Source: Pseudorasbora parva
Taxonomy: Eukaryota; Chordata; Actinopteri; Cypriniformes; Gobionidae
Reading direction: 5' to 3'
Assembly: GCF_024679245.1 (NCBI RefSeq)
Contig: NC_090187.1
Span: 27,621,815-27,685,814 of the forward strand
DNA: 64,000 bases
Numbering within the stretch: the stretch's first letter is position 1; the number at the start of each line of letters is the position of its first letter. Both the position numbers and the translations under genes were made by a program. Below are positions 22,009 through 32,451 of the stretch, piece by piece. The notes beneath the pieces are model-generated. The model made no database searches, was not told where the DNA came from, and saw only the letters and a list, made by a program, of their open reading frames with translations.

Positions 22009-23121
22009 TTATGCACTCCGGTTCATGTCATGGGGCGCAAGATAGGCGAGGACTAGTGGGTACTCGTTCCCCGATGTGTCATCTACGATGACGCAGTGCG
22101 AGTTCCCTCGATAAAGGGAACGTCTCGGGTTATGAATATAACCCATGTTCCCTGAGAGGGAACGAGACACTGCGTCTCGTAGCCCCGCCTATCTACAGAG
22201 CAGCCCGCTTCATAGCAGTAAGCTGCGTTTGTTTGTGCCGGCGTCCCTTTATACCTCCGGGTATGCCGTCACTCGTTACGTCATCACGCAACACCAATCA
22301 AGATTGGACTTTTTTGATATGAACTCAGCAGCGTCACGCCGAGGGCGTTCCCCGATGTGTCATCTACGATGACGCAGTGTCTCGTTCCCTCTCAGGGAAC
22401 ATGGGTTATATTCATAACCCGAGACGATTTATGCATTTTATTTCTGGAAAAATTCCTCTCATGACGCAAATTGACCATATTTGCGTCATCTTTGGAATTT
22501 TTGGCCAAAGGCTAAAGACTACAGCCATCAGAAGGAGCCATTTCCACATGTTTTCAACACGCATGGAGGATGTAGATCACACTCCCAGCACTCAGCTCGC
22601 AGCTACAGGCATTCTGGAAACTGAACTAGATGCTGAGAGCAATGTAAGTGTTTTAACATCTCAAATTAATTTCTATAAAATAATTCTATAGTTGTAGTGC
22701 CTGTTCTCAAACTCAGTCACTGTAATCCAGTAGTTGTGGCTTTGGGAATGGCCTAACAGGGCAGCAAAGCATTCTGGGAATTGTAGTCTTTCATCCCCAT
22801 GAGACAAAAATTAATTTTCTGTCTTTTCTCAGTCTAGAAGGCACCAAATTCAAAAATAATTTCACATTTCTACTACATTAATGACCCAGTTTAAATACAG
22901 ATTCATCTTTCCAGCGCTGAAGTACCTTGAAGTACTTTGAAAGATATGATAATTAAAAAAAACCTGAAGTATTCTAAACCTTTGACTGCAAATGTATAAA
23001 TAATTGTTTTTAATCAATTGTGCAATGCAAAAATGCATTGAGCCATACTGTCCCCCCTGTCTGTTCTGTTCTAGAAAGTACAATGGTTGTTGAGATCATT
23101 ACTGTTGGAGAGAGAGAAAAG
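21267..23121 (+). repeat. Tandem duplication, unit 2 (1855 bp)
   Basis: Copy of 19411-21266, with a fused second internal complementary region and right terminal repeat (about 22066-22427) and a second piece of family A flank (22428-22929). An assembly duplication of two haplotypes could look similar, but the head-to-tail arrangement and the junction inside a gene favour a true tandem event. Confidence 0.9.
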
Positions 23122-25430
23122 ATGCATCAAGACAAAAATGTCAAAACGTTAATAAAACACTTTAGGCTTTCCTTCCCTTCTGTACCTCTGATACACTAAT
23201 AAATGAAGTGAGAGTACTCAATAACTAATCCACTCAAGGAATGGAGTGACATAAGCCACAGTGCTCTTCTGATTTCTTTCAGTTGGTATTAGTGCAGAAA
23301 CAGGCTCTTTCGAGAGAGAACTGAGGGAGGATTCCCACAGAGAGATGACGAAGGTGATCACTGTGACTGTGTCCTCCTGGCAGCCAGAGACACCTGTCCC
23401 CTGTCCCTCAGTCCCACACTGGCCCACTAACTGACACAGAGAGAGGTGACTCACCAGTGGAGGGAACAAGATATAGGTTATGCTGTAAGTGACAGTTTTT
23501 AAGAGCACACAAATGCATAGGTTGTATAAGACAAATGCTCCGAAAATGAAAAGTTCACCCAATACGCTCATTCTAGTTGTGCAAAGTTTTTATTACGGTA
23601 AATTTAAATAATATTTAAATAATAGCACTTAAAATTAATGCTTTGCAGACAAGCAGGCCTTGATGAATAAAACCACATAAAATAATTACATAAATTCTTA
23701 AGTAAAATGAGCTGTGCAGGTTGTCTAAATCATCCTTTTGATTATTAATTTGAATAATATCATTCAAGGGATATGATTTTTTTTAAAGAAATACATCAAT
23801 ACTTTTATTCAGAAGAGGCAAAAGTGACAGTTTTAAATTGTTATAACAATTTATATTTTAACCAATTCAACTCTGCGCCTCACCCGTGATTCCAATATGG
23901 CATCCGTCATAATTATTCAAAACATGCCGCAGAGCTGAAGTGGTAAATAAATATAAATTAAATAAATAAATAATTCATTAATCAAAGAATCCTGAAAAAA
24001 ATCGATTTCCACAAAATATTAAGCAGCACTACTTTTTACAACACTGATAATAATAAAGACATGTTTCTTGAGCTGCAAATCATCATATTAGACCGATTTC
24101 TGAAGGATCACTGAGGACTGGAGTAATGATGTTGAAAATTCAGCTGTGACATCACAGGAATTTAAAAATATATTAAATAAAATGAGGTTATAAGTATAAA
24201 AGAGGTTACATTCTAATAATGTTTCATCATATTACTTATTTTACTGTATTTTTGTATTTGGCTTGGTGAACATAAGAGACTTCTTTCCTAAACTTTTTTT
24301 CTGACCCCAAACTTTTGGACAGTAGTATATGTTTGACATACTTGCATTGCATTTAAGGTATATGGTTTATTAGTTTGTGTATTTCCTGAGAAACACACAC
24401 TGACTTTGGTGTTTTAGTGCCGTGCTCTACAGTTTAAACCGACAGGAATATTCACTCTTTCTACCCCTGTTTGACTAATGTAATATTTTTATGGAAGAAA
24501 TAATCACAGGATTTGTCAAAGCGTGCAAATTTAGTGGCATTGGAGCTGCCCTAACGTAGACACGTCTGACATACTGGTGCCCCCTTAAAAATAGGTGTTT
24601 GGTGCCCCAGCCTAGAATCTTACAATTGTTCCTAGCAGCAACTGTATGGAGCTTAGACATAAGTTCTTTTAAGAAAAAAAGCTTAGAGTCACAGTTCTGT
24701 TCCCCTGTCAGATGAGCGCTAATCCTCAGCCTGTAAAGGGATTAAATAGCTTATTATAGAGGAGCGCAGGGAAATCTCTGAATGGACCTTGGAAATGGAA
24801 GTGAATGAAAGCACACATTCGCAGGAATAAACTCATTATGATGGCTGACAAATTACCTTTTTAGCAGAATTCATCTAAAGAACTGTGGCCATTTCCTTTG
24901 ACTAGATATTGTATCTTATATATTGCACTAGATAGGCCTATATTTTAATTTATGATAATGCTGTGTGGAAGTACCATTAAAAATACATGAACAGTTAGGT
25001 AACACTGTACATGTGGCATGTATATATGCTACATTAATATTCTTATTGGATTAATTATGCCTAATAATACACTCGCAACACTGGGTGGCTGATGTAAAGA
25101 GTGCATGACGAAGGAGTGCGATTATAATCCACACAGAAAACTATGGAGATCATAGGAGTAATAAACAGCGATATTACATTGACGCGCAAACAGCATCAGA
25201 CCAGGGAACTAAACGGGTGCATTTCCCAAAACTAGTGATGTTAACAGTGATACCAAAGCTCCGAAGCTCGTGTCAAAAAATTAAACTATTTTCAGTGAAG
25301 TATCGATGCTCGACCAAAATCACATAACTTATGAGGTCCGAAGCTTCGTTTCACACACGCCCACGTGACTGCTTCGTACTCTGAGTCAGAAAGCGCGACA
25401 CGGGTGGTTAGAACTGCTAACCACTACTTT
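23122..25430. other. Intron 1 DNA without a gene; family P repeat inside
   Basis: About 23900-24335 is a dispersed fish repeat (family P) with 'aaagaatcctgaaaaaa', 'agcagcac', 'ctgaggactggagtaatgatg' and the end 'ccccaaacttttggacagtag'; relatives are at 35571-35690 and 39540-40235. About 24660-24900 looks unique and could be conserved non-coding DNA. About 25225-25400 has hAT-like 'cgaagcttcg' content. No exon is supported. Confidence 0.45.

Positions 25431-25433
<3 letters not shown>

Positions 25434-25479
<46 letters not shown>
25434..25479. repeat. (GT)n microsatellite
   Basis: About 23 GT units, ending 33 bp before the left end of DIRS-B. Confidence 0.95.
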
Positions 25480-25481
<2 letters not shown>

Positions 25482-25511
25482 ATTTAGTCTACTTGCTTTA
25501 TTCTGTATCAA

Positions 25512-25711
25512 GTTCCCTTATCGAGGGAACTTCCCACTGCGTCGAAACGCTTTGGGGATGCTCCCTAAGCATCAGCGAATCTGAAGCCTGAATAAACACT
25601 AGTCCAATCCGATTGGTCGTGCGTGATGACGTCATTGTGACGGCGTACCCGGAAGTATAAAAGGGGGGCCGGCGCATAATGGCGGCAGTTATTGCTCTTC
25701 AGCATAGCGCT
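25512..25711 (+). repeat. Left inverted terminal repeat of DIRS-B, with promoter motifs
   Basis: Complement of 30524-30748. It contains an inverted CCAAT box (GATTGGTC near 25611), a perfect CRE TGACGTCA at 25627-25634 and TATAAAA at 25656-25662, about 120 bp before the gag ATG. Confidence 0.85.
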
Positions 25712-25784
25712 CTCTGTTTGGTCTGTCTATTTACTGTTGTCTGTCCAGTTGCGAGTGTGTGTGTGAAAGATTTATTTAAAAAGT

Positions 25785-26279
25785 ATGGAAGAGAGAAGGA
25801 GTGCATTTAGGCAGTGTGTGCATCCGTGTCCCCGTTACATCTCGGGATCGGATACACACCTGTTATGTGTGCAGTGTCTGGGTGTTCAGCACGCTCGGGC
25901 GGCTCTCGAGGGAGCCGCCTGTGAACACTGCGAGCTGCTGACACTCAGACTGCTCCGCTCTCGGCTGGCCGTGTTCGATGAGACCGGCCAGCCTCGTGAG
26001 CCCCGTGGTTCTGGACCCGCGGTCGCTGAGGCGGCTCGGCGTCGCAGATCATGGGGCTCACAGCGGGACTTGTCAGAGGGTTTCGGGACTGCCGCGGCAC
26101 TTTCCCAATTCTCCCCTGACAGTTCCGACGATCTTCCTCCCCGTGTGGAAGCCCGCTTGGCGGCATCTTCCCCCGGGTTGGAGGGTCCGATGCTTGAGCT
26201 GTCTGATTCTGAGGAATTAGATGTGCTCAGCATCGAGGCGGGTGACGTTAAAACACCATACACACTGCTTCACTCATAA
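25785..26279 (+). CDS. DIRS-B gag-like protein (164 residues, probably truncated)
   Basis: It opens with ATG 25785 after the left repeat. The N terminus holds a regular Cys/His set: C11 and C15 (CVHPC), H25, C28 and C31 (CVQC), H36, then C46 and C49 (CEHC), which could bind two zinc ions. A Leu/Arg-rich helix follows (LLTLRLLRSRLAVF), then a basic patch and an acidic Ser-rich segment (LSDSEELDVLS). The frame stops at 26279, long before the C-terminal part seen in DIRS-A at 16201-16980, because the downstream DNA is rearranged. By position it is the particle or nucleic-acid-binding protein of the element; no enzymatic motif is visible. Confidence 0.7.
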   Translation: MEERRSAFRQCVHPCPRYISGSDTHLLCVQCLGVQHARAALEGAACEHCELLTLRLLRSRLAVFDETGQPREPRGSGPAVAEAARRRRSWGSQRDLSEGFGTAAALSQFSPDSSDDLPPRVEARLAASSPGLEGPMLELSDSEELDVLSIEAGDVKTPYTLLHS

Positions 26280-27075
26280 AATAAGGTGCTCAGGCAGTCC
26301 CCGAGGGGGCTGCCTGTAGTAACCCGGTGTTCTCCGTTCCCGTGCGGAAGCCCGCGATGCGGCTCTTCCCCGGGAGGGAGAACCAGATGCTTGAGCGATC
26401 TGATTCCGAGGAATTAGATGTGCTCAGCGTCGACGGAGTGAAGCAAACGAGAGCCCGCCACCTTATAATGCAGGCTCGATCTCGCGCGTTGCCGAGGCAG
26501 CGCGTGCATTAAGGGTCTGCAACAGAAGTGAACACACGCTATATGTGTACATGTGATACTGTTTAGCGAGGCTTGCAGTCAGCCCCTGAGGGTGCTGGCT
26601 GTGGTCGTTGAGAAATGTCTCGTAGCGTACAGAAACGTGCGTTTTCGAGTGTTTCAGCCTCGCGCCTGTGGCTTTCATCTCGAGGGATGAAAGCCAAATA
26701 TGTTGGGAACGATTCGAATCTCGCGTTGCTGAGGCAGCGTGTAGATGACGAGTAGTTGAATACATATTTAAACAGTATGGTCTGGTGATTAGGGCTGCAT
26801 TTAATTCTGAGGAATTTAAATTAAACATTATCTGACTTTGAGGAGTTAGATATGTCTATTCAGCCTATCATTCAGCATGTTCACGTGATGGGTGATTATG
26901 GTGGCATTTATTTCTGAGGAATTAAATGGGATTTATCTAACTTTGAGTAGTTAGATTATCAGCCTATCATCCCAGTTGTGTTCACTATTTGGGTGTTTTT
27001 GGTGGCATTTAATTCTGTGCAATTAAATGGGATTTATCTAACTTTGAGGAGTTAGGTATTTCAGCCTATCATCCA
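26120..27075 (+). repeat. Gag-derived duplications and three imperfect ~105-bp tandem repeats
   Basis: The block coding the acidic motif (26140-26260) is repeated about 198 bp downstream (26339-26450). At about 26789-27075 three imperfect units follow, each with 'gcatttaattctgaggaat'-like and 'aactttgaggagttaga'-like phrases and 'cagcctatcat'. The phrases resemble the 'gattctgaggaattagatg' coding the gag SDSEELD motif. The stretch has no long open frame. Confidence 0.6.
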
Positions 27076-27091
27076 AATTGTGTTGCTCCCG

Positions 27092-27930
27092 GGGAGCGTT
27101 CGAGATCGCCTCCTCTGTGGAGTCTTCTGGAAGTCGATGCTGCGATCCGCCGTCTACGACGCTCGGGCCACATTGGCTTCCAGCGAACGCATGCTGCTCT
27201 AGCCGCCTCTAGAAAGACTGCAGCTGGGCAGCAAACGCGTTCGCACACCGAAAATCCTCCCCGACTAAGCCCTGCCGGGTGGCCGCTTCAGGGGGTCGGG
27301 CAGGAGGCTCGGTGGGTACCAGAGACCAGCCTTGAGAGGCTGGTTCCCCTAGTAGAATATATCAGCGCATAGTCATTATGCTCCTGAATATATCTGTTGG
27401 GCCCTGTGTACCATGGGCAAAGGGTGCAGACTGCAGTTCAGTGTTCCACCACCGGGGTTCATCGGTGTGGCCTGGATAGTGGTGTGCCCAGCCCAGTGGC
27501 CTGCTGGCCAGCCCCCTCTCCAGAGGAGCGATCGAGGTCGCCTCCTCTGTGGAGTTTTCTGGAAGTCGATGCTGCGATCCGCCGTCTATGACGCTCGGGC
27601 CACATTGACTTCCTGCGAACACATGCTACTCTAGCCGCCTCTAGGGAGACCTCGGCTGGGCAGCGAACGTGTTCGCACACCGAAAATCCTCCCCGACTAA
27701 GCCCTGCCGGGTGGCCGCTTCAGGGGGTCGGGCAGGAGGTTTGGTGGGTACCAGAGACCAGCCTTGAGAGGCTGGTTCCCCTAGTAGAATATCTCGGCGC
27801 ATGGTTATGCTCCCGAATATATCTGCTGGGGCCCTGTGTACCTTGGGCAAAGGGTAGAGACTGCAGTTCAGCGTTCCACCACCGGGGTTCATCGGTGTGG
27901 CCTGAATAGTGGTGTGCCCAGCCCAGTGGC
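27092..27930 (+). repeat. Tandem duplication of ~0.43 kb in DIRS-B
   Basis: Unit 1 (27092-27500) and unit 2 (27534-27930) share almost all sequence, from 'cgcctcctctgtggag' to 'gcccagcccagtggc'. Each carries the region just before the reverse transcriptase, including 'gagaggctggttcccctagt'. The two units differ by scattered substitutions and small indels. Confidence 0.8.
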
Positions 27931-29325
27931 AGGTAGGGAACAGGAAGTGTGCTCCCTGAGGGTAAAGGAGGCTATATTGTGTATCCCTCCGCCAGACAGG
28001 GAGTCCGGCTTTACGGTCGCTACCTCATGGTTCCCAAAGAGGATGGAAGAGTGCGTCTATTATTAAATCGGAGGTACTTGAACCGTTCTCTGAGGAGATT
28101 CAGGTTCAAGATGCTCATTATCCCATCGTGAGTCAGATCCAGTCCGAGGACTGGTTCGTCACGATGTATCTAAAGACGCATATTTCATATCTCCATCCTT
28201 CCTGCCCACAGGAGGCCTGAGGTTCGCTTTCGGGGGCGAGGCGTACCAATATCGGGTTCTTCCCTTCGGCCTCACTGTTAAGCACACCACTGTGAAGCAC
28301 TTTCAGAGTGCTGGGGCACATGGCAGCAGCGTCCAACATGATACCGTTCGGCCTGCTACACATGAGACCCCTCCAGTGGTGGTTGAAAACCAAGGGGTTT
28401 TCCCCCAGAGGGAATCCTTTTCGTATGATCAGGGTAACGCGCAGATGCCTTCGTTCCCTAGTCATATGGAAGAAACCTTGGTTTCTGTCCCAGGGGCCAG
28501 TGTTGGGAGCGTCCTGTTGCCGGAAATCCGTTTCAACAGACGCCTCCCTCACTGGTTGGGGCGCGGTCATGGACGGCCGCTTTGCGAGGGGCCCATGGGA
28601 GGGCCGTCATTCCTCCTGGCACATAAATTGCCTGGAGATGATGGCGGTCTACAAAGCTCTCAGGAGCTTTTCTCCCGGACCTCCGCGGCCAACATGTCCT
28701 GGTGCGGACAGACAATACGGCTGTCGTAGCGTACCTCAATCGCCAGGGAGGGGTAAGATCGCGCCCTCTGTGCAGATTGGCGCATCTAATCCTCCTGTGG
28801 TCCCAGGGGAAACTGTTGTCCATCAGGGCAATGTATGTCCCGGGGGTTCAAAATCAGGGAGCAGACATCCTGTCGAGGCAGGGGCTGAGGCCCGGGGAGT
28901 GGCGGCTCCACCCCGAAGTGGTGGAGGCCATATGCAAGAGGTTCGGCCCAGTGGAAGTGGATCTGTTTGCGTCTCGAGAGACGTCCCACTGTCCACTGTG
29001 GTTCTCCCTCACGCATCCAGCCCCGTTGGGGTTGGATGCCATGGTGCAGACGTGGCCGAGGCTGCGTCTGTACGCATTTCCCCCGATTGCTCTGCTCCCG
29101 GGAGTCCTGGAGAGGGTCCGTCGGCAGGGGGTCAGTCTACTTCTGGTAGCACCCCGTTGGCCGACGCGAGTTTGGTTCTCAGATATCATAGCCCTGCTGG
29201 CAGGTCATCCATGGCAGATTCCTCTGAGGAGGGATCTCCTGTCTCAGGCGGCGGGGACGATATTCCACCCCCGGCCGGAGATTTGGAACCTTTGGGTCTG
29301 GCCCCTGAGGGGGCCAGGTACCTAG
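27772..29325 (+). pseudogene. DIRS-B reverse transcriptase/RNase H remnant, catalytic core deleted
   Basis: The N-terminal block (LVPLVEYLGAW) and the early RT segment (about 27949-28131, GRYLMVPKEDGRVR) are recognisable but in shifting frames. After LPFGL near 28270 the sequence jumps to TVKHFQ, skipping about 330 bp that in DIRS-A encode YIDD and the thumb region. RNase H then begins in one frame (28308 onward, STDASLTGWG) and continues in another from about 28680 (RTDNTAVV, NQGADILSR). It runs into the methyltransferase-like domain (VDLFASRE to RGPGT) ending at 29325. The element cannot make active reverse transcriptase. Confidence 0.8.
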
Positions 29326-30329
29326 AGGCTGGCCTGTCGGCAGACGTGGTAGAGACCTTACTCAGTTCCAGGGCTCCGTCCACAAGGAGACTGTACAGCC
29401 TCAAGTGGAATGTGTTTTCCACTTGGTGTAGGGGGCGTGAGGTGGACCCAGTTAACTGCCCAGTGGCTTCAGTGCTGGAGTTCCTCCAAGATCGCTTCTC
29501 TGCGGGCCTAACCCCGTCCACACTCAAGGTGTACGTGGCTGCCATTGCGGCTTTCCACACTCCTCTGGGTGATGGGCCTCTGGGTAGGCACCAGTTGGTT
29601 GTACAGTTCCTCCGTGGGGCTCGGAGGATGAGGCCTGTGGCTCAGTCCAGAGTTCCAACCTGGGACCTGGCAGTGGTTCTCGAGGGGTTGGCTGAGGCCC
29701 CCCTTCAAGCCACTGGAGTCAGCAGAACCGAAAAATCTGACCCTTAAGGTGGCTTTTCTACTCGCCATCTCCTCTCTAAGGAGAATGGGGGATCTCCAGG
29801 CCTTGGCAGTAACGCCGACTTGCCTGGAGTTTGCCCTGGGTGGAGTGAAGGCCATCTTACACCCTAGGCCGGGCTATGTGCCTAAGGTCCCATCGAGGGT
29901 GGTCAGGTCTTTGGTTCTGCAGGCATTTCATCCTCCGCCTCACGTGACGGCGGAAGAGGGGAGACTTCACCTACTCTGCCCGGTCAGGGCACTCAGGGTG
30001 TATCTGGCGAAGTCCGCACAGTGGAGGAGATCTCAACAATTGTTGGTGTGCTTTGGCTCACCCAAGAAGGGGTTGCCTGCGTCTACCCAGACAATCAGTA
30101 ACTGGATTGTCCAGGCAATAACCAGGGCTTATCAGGTGCGCAGTTTGCCTTCACCTGTAGCCGTGAGGGCACATTCCACCAGAGGCATGGCCTCTTCGGT
30201 GGCCCTCCTTTCTGGGGTCCCCTTGCAGGATATCTGCGAGGCGGCGGGGTGGGCTACTCCACACACTTTATCAGGTTCTATAGCCTGGATCTCCCTGCGA
30301 CGCCTGGCGCGAGGGTGCTCCAACCCTAG
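29211..30329 (+). pseudogene. DIRS-B tyrosine recombinase, two frameshifts
   Basis: It starts at ATG 29211 (MADSSEEGS, as in DIRS-A). The frame is open to 29747, but an extra C in a C-run near 29700 shifts it after EGLAEAP. Homology resumes at about 29749 (SLRRMGDLQAL, then HSTRGMASS and GWATPHT). A missing base near 30266 throws the final segment out of frame, so the catalytic tyrosine (RFYS in the third frame) is lost from the product. The original stop is at 30327-30329. Both lesions are single-base and most catalytic codons remain, so decay looks moderate in age. Confidence 0.85.
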
Positions 30330-30396
30330 TTGTGCCCGGTCTCCGGCTTCACACTAGGACAGGCGCTACCCTCGGTGTGGCCTAGTGGGTACTCGT

Positions 30397-30497
30397 TCCC
30401 CAAAGCGTTTCGACGCAGTGGGAAGTTCCCTCGATAAGGGAACGGCTCGGGTTATGTATATAACCCTTGTTCCCTGAGAGGGAACGAGCACTGCGTC
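30397..30497 (+). repeat. Internal complementary region of DIRS-B
   Basis: 30397-30443 is the complement of the left tip ('gttcccttatcgagggaac' onward) and 30441-30497 is the complement of the right tip ('cataacccgagcc'). They share AAC at 30441-30443. Same design as 20210-20320. Confidence 0.85.
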
Positions 30498-30523
30498 GTA
30501 CCGCCACACCTCGGCACGCCTGG

Positions 30524-30748
30524 AGCGCATGCTTCAGAGCAAAAAACTGCCGCCATTATGCGCCGGCCCCCCTTTTATACTTCCGGGTACGCCGTCACAA
30601 TGACGTCATCACGCACGACCAATCGGATTGGACTAGTGTTTATTCAGGCTTCAGATTCGCTGATGCTTAGGGAGCATCCCCAAAGCGTTTCGACGCAGTG
30701 CTCGTTCCCTCTCAGGGAACAAGGGTTATATACATAACCCGAGCCGTT
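30524..30748 (-). repeat. Right inverted terminal repeat of DIRS-B
   Basis: Complement of 25512-25711, with CRE and TATA boxes pointing inward on the minus strand. The outer tip reads 'cataacccgagccgtt'. Confidence 0.88.
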
Positions 30749-31950
30749 TTATTTGTTTACAAACAGGAAAAATGTCCGCATTCACAAAACAAAATTTTGT
30801 TTCTAGAAGTATGCAATGGAAAAGATTGTTGTCATGCATTTGACATATTGATTCATTCATTTATACATATCCATTTTTTTATTTTTTTTTTGCATGGTTG
30901 AAAAAAAAAAATGCAACACAGCCCATTCCCTCACTTTCACCCTCACTTTCAGACCACTCATCAAGCTCTGATTTGAAAAGCATCGAGTAATGAATCTTTT
31001 TCTGATTCATTTGTGCTGAAAGCTTCACTTGTTCAAAAAAGCTTCACTTTGCCATCAATACCCAAAACCATAGCTGCTAACTAAGTTTGGGGAGGCTTGT
31101 CCACAGACCCCATGGACATCGCTGTTCAGGACTTGATAATAGCGTGTAATTTTCTCACTCAAACCACAGCCAACCTGCTGCTGCTTCTGCTTTTAGAGGG
31201 AAACGCTGCCCATAACTGCTTGTCTGTGATCTGTAATCCTTCGTAAGAATTCGTAATAATAGCATATTATTAGCGAAAAGGAGCTAGCAAATTATCCAGT
31301 GTGTATTTGTATTTGCAGTCGTCAAATGATTACATTTCCAACGTGTTTTCGCCTCGGTGAGTAATGTAGCCAATCACAGACATGTTTGTAGATTTCTACA
31401 ACGAAGTTGGCCAATCACAGGTGTTGAACTTGGAATCCCATCACCGCTCGAGTGTTTGTTCAGGCGCTGAGTTCAGTTAAACACGCGCGTCTCTGTAAGT
31501 GCAGACATTGTGAAAATAAGAGATTCATTGTATACCAGCTTCACTGCGGAACTTTGTGAGATTGCGTTTATTGAATGAGTGACAGCTTTTAGTGATTATA
31601 AAGGAAGCAGTCTTTTCGCGCTGTCTGAGCAATATAATTATTTTTTTATTTTTATGAATAGGTCTATAATATATTCATAATTTGAATACAACTTTCGTTT
31701 TTCATTCGTGACAAGCAGCCACATACACGCGCTTCAATACACTGACCCATTCGCATTACATGCGTTTCACTCGAAAAATGTGACAACTGACAGTTATAAA
31801 TAATCATGTTGAAATCAGGCTCATAAAAATGTCAGGAAAACACAATTCCTGGCTGCATGTCTTTATCCATGGACCACTGAATCTGTGGTAAGTTGTAAGG
31901 ATCACTATATTGAGTCCAAACATTAGTTTAAACTGATAATAGTTTGCTCA
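30749..31950. other. Intron 1 DNA without a recognised gene
   Basis: AT-rich, with A/T runs near 30870-30912. 'aaagcttcactt...gcttcactttgcc' near 31018-31052 may belong to a hAT-like element whose other part lies left of DIRS-B. No exon is seen. Confidence 0.35.
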
Positions 31951-32451
31951 ACTCTAGTAACTCCAGTCACGGAGCAGAACTTCTGCCACTCAGCCCCAGC
32001 TGAGGGGGGGCGTGTTCCGGCGGGAAAGTGACGTCGATACATTCCCTCTAAACAAAACTTAAACAAGGTTTAACAAGGGAACACAGGTGAACTTAATCCA
32101 TAATGAAAAGAAAAACAGAACAGGTGCATGAAATCAGGAACTATGGAAACTGGGAAAATGAACTGGGAAACTAACTAGGAACTAAGTAGAACAGGAACAG
32201 AACAAACAGAGTGAAAACAAAACTTAAACACAACATCCTGCGATTAACATGTTTTACCGTGCCTGAGCGAATGCATAGAGCGAATGCATAGAGTAGCATT
32301 ATACAGTTAGGTGCTGGTGGTGGGAGAGACCAGGTTGGTGATGACAGTGGGAGAAGCTAGGTGCAGGAGTAGCCAGGTGGGAACCCAGAGCGCAACCAGG
32401 GGCCGGTTGCATAAACCACTTAGACTAAAAATAAGCCATCTAATTTTTTTC

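Larger units (their letters stand above)
25512..30748 (+). mobile_element. DIRS-B: second DIRS-type retrotransposon, decayed
   Basis: A 5.24-kb relative of DIRS-A in the same orientation, with inverted terminal repeats (25512-25711 and 30524-30748), an internal complementary region (30397-30497) and GTT at both outer tips (25512-25514 and 30746-30748). The gag N terminus is open, but 26120-27930 is filled with internal duplications. The reverse transcriptase has lost about 330 bp including the YIDD site. The recombinase has two single-base frameshifts. It is clearly non-autonomous, but its ends are well preserved and could in principle be used in trans. Coding identity to DIRS-A is high but obviously lower than between the two tandem copies, so it is a distinct subfamily or older copy. 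Confidence 0.88.

Noticed and set aside
23218..23571. 117-codon minus-strand frame
   Set aside because: Mixed hydrophobic composition, no recognised domain and no splice support. It could be conserved non-coding DNA, which cannot be judged from one sequence.
26789..27075. CRISPR-like array
   Set aside because: Three imperfect ~105-bp tandem units without spacer/repeat alternation, inside a eukaryotic retrotransposon.
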